Source of the DNA: JAZKAR01 sp040389065
GTDB taxonomy: Bacteria > Pseudomonadota > Gammaproteobacteria > Burkholderiales > Casimicrobiaceae
Assembly: GCA_040389065.1 (NCBI GenBank)
Contig: JAZKAR010000005.1
Location: 248,001-312,000 of the forward strand
Length of the DNA: 64,000 nt
Direction: 5' to 3'
Position numbers and translations under genes: made by a program. Below the pieces are notes generated by a model. It did no database searches, was not told where the DNA came from, and saw only the letters and a list, made by a program, of their open reading frames with translations. Below are positions 22,301 through 34,300 of the stretch, piece by piece (the stretch's first letter is position 1; every line of letters starts with the position of its first letter).

Positions 22301-25300
22301 TCTGCTAACAGTAATTCAATTTCACTATCTAATGCTAAACGTGGTTTTAAACGAACTAACGCTATATAAGCTTCTAACGTTTCATCAGGCAAAATCCAAC
22401 TACCAAATGAATCTGGTATTAGATAAGGTGCATTATATAATTTGGTTAATGCCTCACGTATATCTTCATCTGTAGCTAAATGTATTTTCAATACAGCAAG
22501 TTTTACATACTCATCTATTAATTGGTCTTTTTCTAAGCATTTATTTAATGCCCATAACACATCTTCATCTTTTGTTAGTTCAATCCTCTCTCTAGCTAAT
22601 GTTATATAAATTATGGGGTCATCTTCTTCTTTGGCTTTATTTAGAGCTTCTAATAGCTCTCTTTGTTCATCGTTTAAATCTCTTAACGCATCTGCTTCTT
22701 CAGAAACTTTGTATGTATTTAACTTATCAGGCGTTTGTTGGTCGTTATCTTTTGCACGCTGAACTCTGTTACCTAACATTGTTAACAAATGCTCAAATTC
22801 GGCTTCAAAACTACGTTTGCTTACATCAGTATCAATACTTGCTCTTACATGCAAGCTCATTGCCTTAACACCAGCATTTTCTAAATTCGTTGCATTGGCA
22901 TTCAAATCAAATTTAACTTTTTGATTACCGCTTTGTGTGTTGATATCTACCCACCAGTCGCCATTCGTATCACGCTCTATTATAAATAGATGATCTGCTT
23001 TGATATCTATAAACTTTGTGGGGCCTGATAATACATCTAAGCGTAAATCTCTTGCATATTCTGCTGTACTATGACCTGTTTTAAATACCCAACGCTTTGT
23101 CTCATTTTCTTGCTCAGCTTCATTTCGTAATATGGCTATTAAATTATTATTTAACGCTCTCCAGCGCTCATTTTCACGCTTACCAACAAGTCCTTTATAC
23201 TCAACATTCTTCGCATCTGCTAAATACCGTGCGAATCCAATATGTAAGCCATCATTCAATTTTTCAGGATGTTCAACAATTTCGTTTAATTCATTTATAT
23301 GGTCTTTTAACAGTTTTAGAACGTCTTCATTTATATTAGTAGCTAAATTCTTAGCCTTTTCTTCTAAATCGTTGATATAGCCTTTTAAAATTTCTATAAT
23401 TTCATGGTCTTTAACGTCTATTCCTAATTTTTCTATCAACCGAATAGCGCATCGTTCATCTACACTCGACTCATCGCTTATATTATTTTGATGCTCAACA
23501 AGCTCACCCATTTTAATTAATATATTTTCATATTTTTGCTGTTCATCAAGCTGCTTCAGACTATCAGCTACAATTTTGTAAGCCTCAATTAAGTCAACTC
23601 TTGATTTATCAAATTCATTTAAATGAATAGCATATTCGACTATGCCTTCATGCAGCACAGTTATTTTTTGTGTATCAGTTTCTGATTGTATAACATGTTG
23701 AAAATTCTTTAGGATTGCTAACAAATCTTCAAAACTATCGCTATCGTTATATTGCTTTTGTAAAATAGATACGATTGCTTTATAACTATCTTTAGATAAA
23801 TCTAAATGGCTGGCTTTACCTGTTATCGAATATAATTCATCTGAGGCTTTTGCACTTAAGTGATATGCATTAAGCGCCTCTTCTACATCTTTAGATTTTT
23901 TATATGCTTTAGCTGAATTATAATAATCATCAGCAATATCTCTTAATAAAGACGCTATTTCAGTTTGATAATCATCTTTATTTTGATCAAAAATAAATTT
24001 AACTTTCTCTAAGCATTCAGCAGATTTTTTAGATAAATTACCCTTATCATTAAAATTCGCACTATATTGAGCAGCTTTTCTGGCTAATCTCGCCTCATCT
24101 TCTAATAAGTTTATTAATAATCTTAAATCTTCAACACTGCCTACTTCGGCTCTTTCTTCTAATATTTTTCTAAGATTTTCTTGCCCTGCTACTAAAAGTT
24201 TTAACTTATCGTAAAAGCTTTCTCCTAGCTCTTTATAATATGGCGATTCTTTTATAGTATTTAGAGCTGACTTTATATGATCAGCTATATTATTGTAAAG
24301 TTGTTTAATTTTGGTATGATCTAAACTTATCTCAAAATGTAAGGCATCAGTAATGAGATAATGATAATTTACTATAGCGCTATCAATATCTCTTGTGCGC
24401 AATGCGAAAAGCTTTCTACGTGAACTATCTTTTAATAGCTGATTATAAACTTTAATTGCTTTTTCAAACGCTTGAATATCATTTTTGGTTGAGTCTACTA
24501 TTGTTTCATAACTCGATTTCTTGAAAAACTCTGCTGCTTTCAAATAAAGCTTATCAACGTTTACATTAATAGCGTTAGATGTATTGTAAATAGCTTCTTT
24601 CTCTAAAAGAGTTGCATGCTTCCAGCATAGTTTTGCAGCCTCTTTAAAGCTTTCTTCTTGTTCATACACCTTTAACACATCTTCAATAGCTTCAAGCTCA
24701 CTTAAATACAGCTCTTCAACTGGCTCATTACCACTGAGCTTTTCTTTACTGATAGCATCTTCAAAACTGTTTATTTTACTTAATAACTTATCAATTTCAG
24801 CTTGAGTTTGAGCATATTCTTTTTGTATTTCTTCAACACTATAAAATGTTTTTTCTTGCCCTTGACTACGCACAACAATTTTGTCGCCAGGAGCAATATG
24901 AATCTTATCTAAATTTTCTACAAGTGAAGATAAGGTAATAAGTGACTCATTACTTTTTACTACACTATAAATAGATATATATAGTGTTCTTTCTTTGGCA
25001 TCATAAAGTGAGCTCTTAGCGTACCCTGCTTTTGAACCCCATAGAATAGACATTGCATGTATATCATGCGAATGAAGGCTATGCATAATATCGGCGCTAA
25101 ACAAAGTACTATTATAGCGACCTATATCAGCCTCAAGGCTGAAGCCACCGATAATTGTTGCACCTTTTTCACCTACTGAAAGCTCTTGTGTAACGTTACC
25201 CCAGAGTTTTCTTTGCTCTAAATATTCTCTAAATTTTTCTTGCGCTTCAGATTTATCATCTTTTACTACCGAATTGATTAAATGCTGTTCTGAATTTAAA

Positions 25301-28300
25301 TGCGATACAGTACCACTATTGCGGTCATATAAATTTACAATAGCGCAATTAAAAGCACCTTTAGTAAACACTATTGGTTTTGTTCTTACAGTACTTGACG
25401 CTATATAAGGGGCATCAGACACAAGCTCTTCATCTTGCACTTTTTCAGCTGCCACACTCAAAAACTCTTCTTTTCCAAGTACTTTAATCGTTATACCTAC
25501 TCGGCTAGAATCTATTACAGGTTCAGATAAAACTCTATCATTAAAGTTAAATATATTAGCTGTGTCTAATATATGGTACTCAGGCTTCGTTGAATCAAAA
25601 AACTGTTTAAAGGCTTCTTTTTGCCATATTGAATAAGCTTCTGCGTATTTTTCTTTATAGGCATGGCATTTTGCAGCTATTTCATTATATTCAGCACCTT
25701 TAGCTAACGTAGTTAATAATCTATAATGATTTAAATAAAGATTTAAATAACAACTTTGAATTAAATGTAACTCTTTTTCTTCATGAGTCTCAATAGTTAA
25801 TAAGCTATCAACAGCCTGTTCATAATGGTAGGTCGCTTTGTCTAAACGCTCTTGCTCAACACTATATTTTGCACGTTCGATATAGGCATAAGCATTTATC
25901 GTTGCGAGATCGTCAGCCCCCTTAATTCTTCTCATTAATACAAGCAACGCATCAGAGTTTTTACTATCAGAGTCCGTTTCAATATTTTCAATAACGTTTC
26001 TGAGTTCTTCTTCTAGTTCTTTTTGAATTTTTCTGCTTATAATATCAATCTGGGCAATAATCGATAGTTCTTTAACACTAGAACTGTCTTTTATTGACTC
26101 TAAATACTCAGTAAACTCTTGGTTTAATCTCTCTTTGTCTTTTTGATCAGATATTTTTTCTTGCTCTGAAATAAATTTTTGAATAATTCTTTGATTATTA
26201 CTTTCATCTAAATCTTTTAACGTTAATAAGTGTTGTTTAATAGATGTATACTCATCAGCCTTGTAAGCTCTTGCATCTCCCAATGGCTTAGCTTTAGAAC
26301 GTGTTGTTATGCTTTGATAAGAAAGATTTTCTCCTTCTGCATGCAGTAAATGCTCTCTTTCACTAGCAATACTTAATGAATTTGCATTCCTTAATCCACA
26401 TAAGCACTCTCCAACACTTTTCACAAACCGAGTATCTTTTAGGTAGCTTAAGAAACTGGTTCTTGTAAGTGTCGCATTTTCTTCCTCCGACACTATTACT
26501 GGATGCCGCGTGGTTGCAGACATCAATCGTTCAGAAGAATAGCTTTCGGCTCTTTGTCTTGCTGAAACTCTACTTGCCTCTGCTAAGTGCTCTTGCTCTA
26601 AAGCAGCAGGCTCTTCTGCTTCTGAAGTCTTATACGTGTTTAACTTGGCAGGTGCTAGTTCCGCATTATCTTGTGCGCTCTGAACTCGCTTGCTTAACAT
26701 ATCTACTAGATGCTCAAATTCTACTTTAAATATATGCTCATTTGTCTCAACGCTTGCATTTCCTATGTTTAAGCTCATTGCCTTAACGTTTGCAGCTTTT
26801 AATTTTGCTGCATTAGCATTTAAATCGAATCTAATTTTTTGATTATTACTTCTTGTATTAATATCTATCCACCAGTCTCCATTAGCATCTCGCTCAATAA
26901 TAAATAGATGATCTGCAGGAATAGATAAAGGTATAGTACGGTATAGTTCACTATAGTCGAATACATCGAGGCTTACTTCTCTACTATTCGTACCTTTAGT
27001 ATGGCCTGTTTTAAATACCCACTGCCTTGTTTCACTAGCTTGCTCAGCTTCGTTCACTAAAGAATTTACCAGAGTCTCAGTTAATGTTCTCCAACGCTCA
27101 TTTTTACTCTTGCCAAGAATACCTTCGTAACTCACACCCTGCGTACTTGCTAAATAGCGGGCAAATCCAATATGTAATCCTTCATTTAATTGTGAAGAAT
27201 GTTTAATTTTCTCTAAATCTTTTATATGCTCTTCAAGTTCATCTAACACTTCTTTTGTAATATTGGCTGCGTTTTTGGCTTTATTGAGATGATTAATATA
27301 GTCTCGTAAAACAGTTAAAACCTCATTATCTGTAATGTTTATGCCTAATTTTTCTATTAAATTAATTGCACATCTATTTTTTACTATTGAACTTTGAGGT
27401 GCCAAATCAACTGTAGAAGATCTTCTTGATATAATTGCAGAAAGTTCATAAATTGAGCGTATCGAGCGGCGATCACTTTGTGATGTTTGATATTCAGTAA
27501 ATTCTTCTACTCGCTGCGCGTCAATCGATGAGTTGAGAATTGAAGTATTCTCTTGCTCAGACATTGCCTTAATAGAAGCTTTATTTTTTTCAACGGCTTC
27601 CTTTTTCTTTCCAAAAAATTTGGAGAAGAAGCCTTCTTCTTTTTTAGGCATTACTAAAGCTGTTTTTGTATGCGTTATATCTAATGCTGATTGTATAAGT
27701 TTCTTATGATCACTTTCTAATTGATCATCTATTAATATTCTAGGGCTGCTTGGTTTTCCTCTAACGACTTCTGGAGCTTTACTTGCTGCAGCGTCTCTAC
27801 GGCTTTCTGCCATTTGGCTATCTAGTAGTACTCGTGTTCCGCCTTCTGTGCCCACAAGCTCATGACGCAATTCTTTATTCTCGACTTCATAAACTGGCTG
27901 ACTATCACTTTCAACTTCTTCAACCTCATTAATTCTTTCAATGCGATCTATGCCTTGAGGTTGATGCGCTGCTATTCTGATATTTTCATTTACAGTTTGT
28001 TCAGAAATTGGGCTAGTTGGTGAATCGCTTTCTCTCTTTGAGGAAAATGAACCTCTTGATTTAATGCTAAATTTTCTTCCTAATCCCCAGAATTTGAAGC
28101 CTTTCTTAGAAGGTATTTTAGCAATAGCTTCCGCTTTTTGTTGAGCAGCTTTTTCTCTTGCTTCTGCGTCTTTCTTTGCTTCATCCTTTAACGTTTGATT
28201 AAGCTGTGCTAGTACATCACTGTCAAGGGGTATAATTCCCGATTCTCTCACTTCAGAGGGATTAAACAAGACTGCATCTTCGGCATCTTTATTTTTACGC

Positions 28301-31300
28301 TCGTTTTCATGACGTATCGCCTCTAGCCGCTCTTGAGTCGTACCTGCATCGCCTTCTGTTTCGTGAATTTCTTGCCTTGTTGTCTCTAGCGGAACCTCTA
28401 GTTCTATACGACTGGCATTTTCTGCATTTCTACGATTAGCTGCCATTTGGCTATCTAGTAATACTCGTGTTCCGCCTTCTGTGCCCACAAGCTCATGACG
28501 CAATTCTTTATTCTCGACTTCATAAACTGGCTGGCTATCACTTTCAACTTCATTAATTCTTTCAATACGATCTATGCCTTGAGGTTGATGCGCTGCTATT
28601 CTGATATTTTCAAGAACGTCATGCTCACTAATAGTACTAATAGTTGGGCTTGATGAAGCACTTTCACTCGTAGAAGTCGTTGGAAATTTTTCTTTGGCAG
28701 GGCGTCGTCCAAGTTTACTCCAGAAGGCAGAACCTTTTCTGCTAACCATCTTAGATGCTTCGCTCGCTTGCTTTGCTAACTTCGCATCTAATGCTTTGTC
28801 ATTTGCTGCTGCTCTCTTTAGTGTTTCATTAATCTCTTTAATGATTGCAGACTCTTCTACCACTGGATTGAACAGCGGTGCATTTTCTGCACCTGCATTT
28901 TTACGCTCTTCTTCACGGCGTGCATCTTCTTTCTCTCGGCGCAGTACTTCTAGTCTGGCTTGGGTAGCGCTTTCTTCACTTGCTGTTTCATAAATCTCTT
29001 CACTTCCGGCTTCTATCGGTAAAGTTGCTCGGCTTCTGATCGCTGGTTCCCCAGTAAGTTCATGTGTTTCTAGCGTTTGTTGAGGCTCTCTTGAGCGTAT
29101 ACTTTCATGAACATCATGCTCACTAATAGTACTAATAGTTAGGCTTGGTGAAGCACTTTCACTCGTAGAAGCCGTTGGGAATTTTTCTTTGGCAGGGCGT
29201 CTTCCAAACTTGCTCAAGAAGGTAGAACCTTTTCTGCTAACTATCTTAGATGCTTCGCTCGCTTGCTTTGCTAACTTCGCATCTAATGCTTTGTCATTTG
29301 CTGCTGCTCTCTTTAGTGTTTCATTAATCTCTTTAATGATTGCAGACTCTTCTACCACTGGATTGAACAGCGGTGCATTTTCTGCACCTGCATTTTTACG
29401 CTCTTCTTCACGGCGTGCATCTTCTTTCTCTCGGCGCAGTACTTCTAGTCTGGCTTGGGTAGCGCTTTCTTCACTTGCTGTTTCATAAATCTCTTCACTT
29501 CCGGCTTCTATCGGTAAAGTTGCTCGGCTTCTGATCGCTGATTCCCCAGTAAGTTCATAAGGGGCCTCTTGTATCTGAATAGGATGAGGCTCAGGTGATT
29601 TTGCACTCTCAATTAGAGAATGTTCGGTAATCACAGGACTAATTGGTGAAACAATTTCGCTACTAGAAGAAGTAAGAGGTGTAGGCAACTTGCCTGCCGT
29701 AATTCGTCGCTTTATATTTCCAAAAAAGCTAGCTATTGAACTCTTTCTGGAAACTAATTTAGGAGTTTTATTTGTTTCATTGTTTACAGCAGTAACTTCA
29801 GGTTGTACCAAGCTGCTACTTTCGACTCTAACAAAACTATTGGCATCAGCAACAATAAGATCACTATCGCGAACAACCTCTGGCGCATAAGCAGCAGGCT
29901 GTGATCGCTCACTATGTATAGAAGAAGGACGTTGTTTATCACCGGTATTAAATGAAAAATCTGTGCCAAAAGTAGTAGATCTAGTAGTATTAAATGCGGG
30001 GCTATCAATCGAAGAATCAGCAGTGATAGGAGAACTTTGTGTTGATGAAGAACTCATATCATCACGCTCAGATTCATCTTCTCTCACAGTTTTCAACTGT
30101 TTGAGACGTGCTAATAAATTATTTAATCTTGCCGGTTGGACTGGTTGCGCAATACTGGTATAGGTACGAGGTAATAAGCTAGCTGGCACAAAACCTAAAT
30201 CAGCTTTCATACTTTCATACTTAGGAACACTTCTTACATACCCGCCTAGATCATCTTCTTGGTATTTTGTCTTTTCGTGATCTAAGGCTTCATAAAACCG
30301 AAGATTCAATTTTCCTTGAAATAGCAACGCAGCTAAATCTTCGACTGTTTCAAAGAAAATTGAATCATTATGTTTACCATCTTTTTCTGTATTCACGCCT
30401 CTTAATGCGAATTTTCCATTCTCTACTTTTTCTATAATCATTAAATGAGGCGTATTTTTATCTTCAGTAATATAGTTGTAATTTATACCTTTAAACGTCA
30501 AACTATTTTCTTCATGGTTTTCGCCATGCTTACCATGGGCGAATACAAACATTGAATCTAACTTGTCTGTGTTAAGAGCCTCAAAGAGTCGTGCCACAAT
30601 TGGCATCGCAGAGGCTCTTGCAGCATCGGTAGCATCTGTCTGTGCTGCCGCTCTCAATGCTTTCTCGTCTGCTTGATTTTCAAATGCTAAACCAGTACGG
30701 CCTCTCACTCGCATGTAGCGATCTAGTTTATTAATATTGAATCCATACCTACCTTCGCTGATCCCGATATCTTCTTCTAAAGAAATGCGTAATGCCTCTG
30801 CATTTTCTTCAACATCATCTTTTGCACCTAACATGCGCATGATGGCTTTGGGTACACAGTTATCTGTGGCGGCATATAAAGAAGGTTCGGTATCACCACT
30901 TTGCTCACCCATGGAGATGCGGTCTGACCCTTTTGATTCTTGTCTTAATCTCTTTGGAGAAGTTTCCAAATCTTCAGTTGCAGTACCTGTTTGTGAAACT
31001 GCAATATCTTCTGATGACATTGTCGAATGTTTGCGTTTATTAGAAGTACTTTGTAAAGCAGCATCCGGAATAGTTTGTAATTGGAATGCCGTCTTAGCTT
31101 TCTCTATCCCTAAAATCAACTCCTCTATTCTTCTGTAAAGATTATCATTGCCCCTAAACATATTTTTCTGTATTTTTAGATAGCTATTTCTTAATTCATC
31201 TAACTCTTCCAATGACATATTTTGTAAATCAGGTTTTTCTAATAATTTCTCTCGATAATTTATTTGATTAACCCCTAAATCAAAAGCTTTCTCTGCCCAT

Positions 31301-34300
31301 TTATCGCCTAAAACTTTTGATTTATTTTTTAGTAAATTAGCTCTAGCCCCTACCATATTACCTAATGGAAGGTTTTTAATTTTATCAAACATTACATCAA
31401 GCCCATTCATGACGCCCCAAACGTTTGAACTCTTGAGCTTTGCTAACTCATTATAATATAGTTTATTTTCAGGTTGACTTATAAACGAACTGATACGAGA
31501 TTGAGCCTCTTTAATAGATAATGTTCCCTTTAAAATATCATTAAGGATAGTTTCAACATGACTTTCCATTACCAAGGCTAATAAATCTTTAGTAAAGATA
31601 ATTGTAGAGTTTTCTTTTAAAAATCCTATCACCTTTTTCTCTTTTGTTTTTATCCATTGCCCTTGAGTATCTTGTACCCAATGCGGCTTATTAATTCCTT
31701 CTGCCTCTCCTCCAAAAACTCTCCAAACTCCATTCTTTTTATCAATACAGCGAATTATGGCTCTACCATTTGCTGGTATTTTCCAATTGCGATTCTCTAA
31801 ATAGATACCACTTTCCGCATAAATAAATAACTCTTCCTCAGAATCTAGCCGTTCTTTAGATATTTCTGAGATGCCCTTTTCATTTATTCTTTGCAAGATT
31901 GCATCTTGATTCAATGGTAACTTGTAAATATCTTTTTTATGCTCCTCATGGTTCTGAACTACCTTTTTCTTTCTTGTATCTAAAATTCTTTTCTCTTGAG
32001 AGAAATTCCATAACAGGTGATTACTCACTGCATCATCAGCTAAAATTTCTTTTTTCGAATAAGAGAATTGACGATCTATAAATGTTTCTGGTGTATGAAT
32101 AGCAATGCGCTTTTTAACATTATCATTATCCATAAAATTAGAATCTGAAGATCCGGAAACATCTCTATATTCAGGTAAAATATGAATATCAGGATTATAA
32201 ACAATCTCTCTAGATCCATCGTGCATACTGCTATCATGATCAGAAGAGCCTAATGTTCTTTGCTTAATAATTCCTTTGAGCACATCCCATATAATAGTTA
32301 AATTTTCTTCAATTACTGGATCAATATATTCTAAGTCTGAATCTGGGCTTGCTGGCACCTCTAATTTTGATTTACTTAAAACTTTAAGCGCTTCTACTAA
32401 ATTAAGATTCATTTCAAATATAAATTCAGATCTTATTTCCTCACTAACGATCTCATCTAAATCTATCCATGCATTTTTTCTTTGAGGTAATTCTTCTTCA
32501 ACAAAAGACGTCTCCCCATTATCTTGATTATCTTCCTCAATATTTCTTTTTGCTCTCAAGACAATTGGATAAATTATTTTATATATTTCTTCTGTTGTTA
32601 GGCCTTCATAATCAGCCATTTTCTTATCAATTGTTTGAGATACTAAATCTCTTAAAAGTACATCTTTTAAGAGATTTAGTATCTCTTTTTCTATTTCCTT
32701 AGCAGTTAGTACAGAATCTTGAGATTCAACTCCTTTAACCAATAAAGAATTTAATTTAACTTCTAATTTAAATTTGAGTGTATTTAATAATTTTTCAGAA
32801 ATACCGCGAATTGCATTTTTATAAAATTCCTTTTCACTTCTATGCTCATAAGCTTCTTCATTTAAAAATAGATTTACAATTTCTTCCAAAAACACTTCAA
32901 TATTATTTAATTCAATTTTATAGCCTTTAGAAGAATGTTCATTGCTACTTTCTTCTTTCCATTCAACCTTAATTGCCGCTTTCCAAGCATCAATATATTT
33001 TTCATCTAACCAAAATTTTCTTACTGCATCTCTTACTTCTATTTCTTTTATTGTTTGTATAGTTTCATCTAAATTTCCTTCTTGAAAGAGAACATCAAAA
33101 CTACGTGTATCTAGCAAAGCTCTTTCACTAGGCATAGAAATTTTATCTTCATTAATTAAAGAAATATCAGGAGCAAACCCCCAGCTCATTTCTGTTTGTA
33201 GCTCATCATAAATCATTTTTGAATTAGGCTTAGGTATAGCTTTAAAAAATCTACTAATTGCCATAACAGAACTATTAAATTTGCTAGGACCTTGATCACG
33301 AATACTTACATTCTTAAACAAACCAAAAAATGGACTAAATATATTATTAAACCCACCGAGATAAATAGCACTCCATATATGTTCATTCAGATGGGGATTT
33401 TTCACCATAAAATGCCACATTTCTTCTGAAGTTACCTCTGGATTCATTTTAATTACTTCACCTAAATCAACCCCTACCACTTTTCCTTTATCTAATAATG
33501 ATAAAATGAAATTACCATCATTTCTATCTGGATCTCTAAACAATAAAGGTGCTAATTCTGCTTCAAACATAAATCTGACTAATGCAAATAGTCTTTTTGA
33601 TGCCATATAAGTTTCACCAGATAGTTCACCACGGTTTCTCGCTACGTAAAGTAATTTCTTTATTGATTCTTCAGTAATTGGTTTTTCTATATAATCAATA
33701 ACTAACCCTCTCTGGTTCCCTATAGTTAACTCGCCATAATAATTAGGAAGAAATCTTTTTGGTCTGATAAATCCATTCTCATCTAAATTAATTTTTTCCA
33801 ATACCTTTTTTTCATTTTCATAACTTATCACATCGACAGAGTTCTCTTCTTCATCATCCAATGCGAATTTCACAGCATATTCTTTGCCTCTTGCATCTTT
33901 ATAGATTTTTACCTGTGCATGTGATCCACCGCCTAAATCTCTAACAAAATTCAAACCTTCTTGTGGTGCATCATAGGTAATTATTGGATATTTATCTTTT
34001 AAATATTCTATTTCTTGATTAACTCTATTACCATTTACACTCATTTCAGAATAATTTACCAACTCCCCATAAATTCTTCGGATTTCATCGTATTTTCCAT
34101 TTACATTTAAATGATGTAAAGAATAAATAAATCTAAGCGCTGCATCTGATTCACTTTCCTCAGGCAATCTGAACTTCAATAGAATATTCTGAAGAATTTC
34201 TAATTTTTCACTTTCTGATATATTTGAACTAACAATCCTATCTAATTCATTCTTTAATTCGTGCTCATTACTAGAAGAATATATTTTCATATATTCTAGA

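Noticed and set aside
20310..22650. CRISPR-like array
   Set aside because: The repeats are regular (96 bp), but they diverge in a codon-aware manner, have no unique spacers and encode a protein repeat.
28694..29488. Two near-identical 99-residue plus-strand frames
   Set aside because: They are duplicated only because the underlying minus-strand linker (443-bp repeat) is duplicated; no independent coding evidence.
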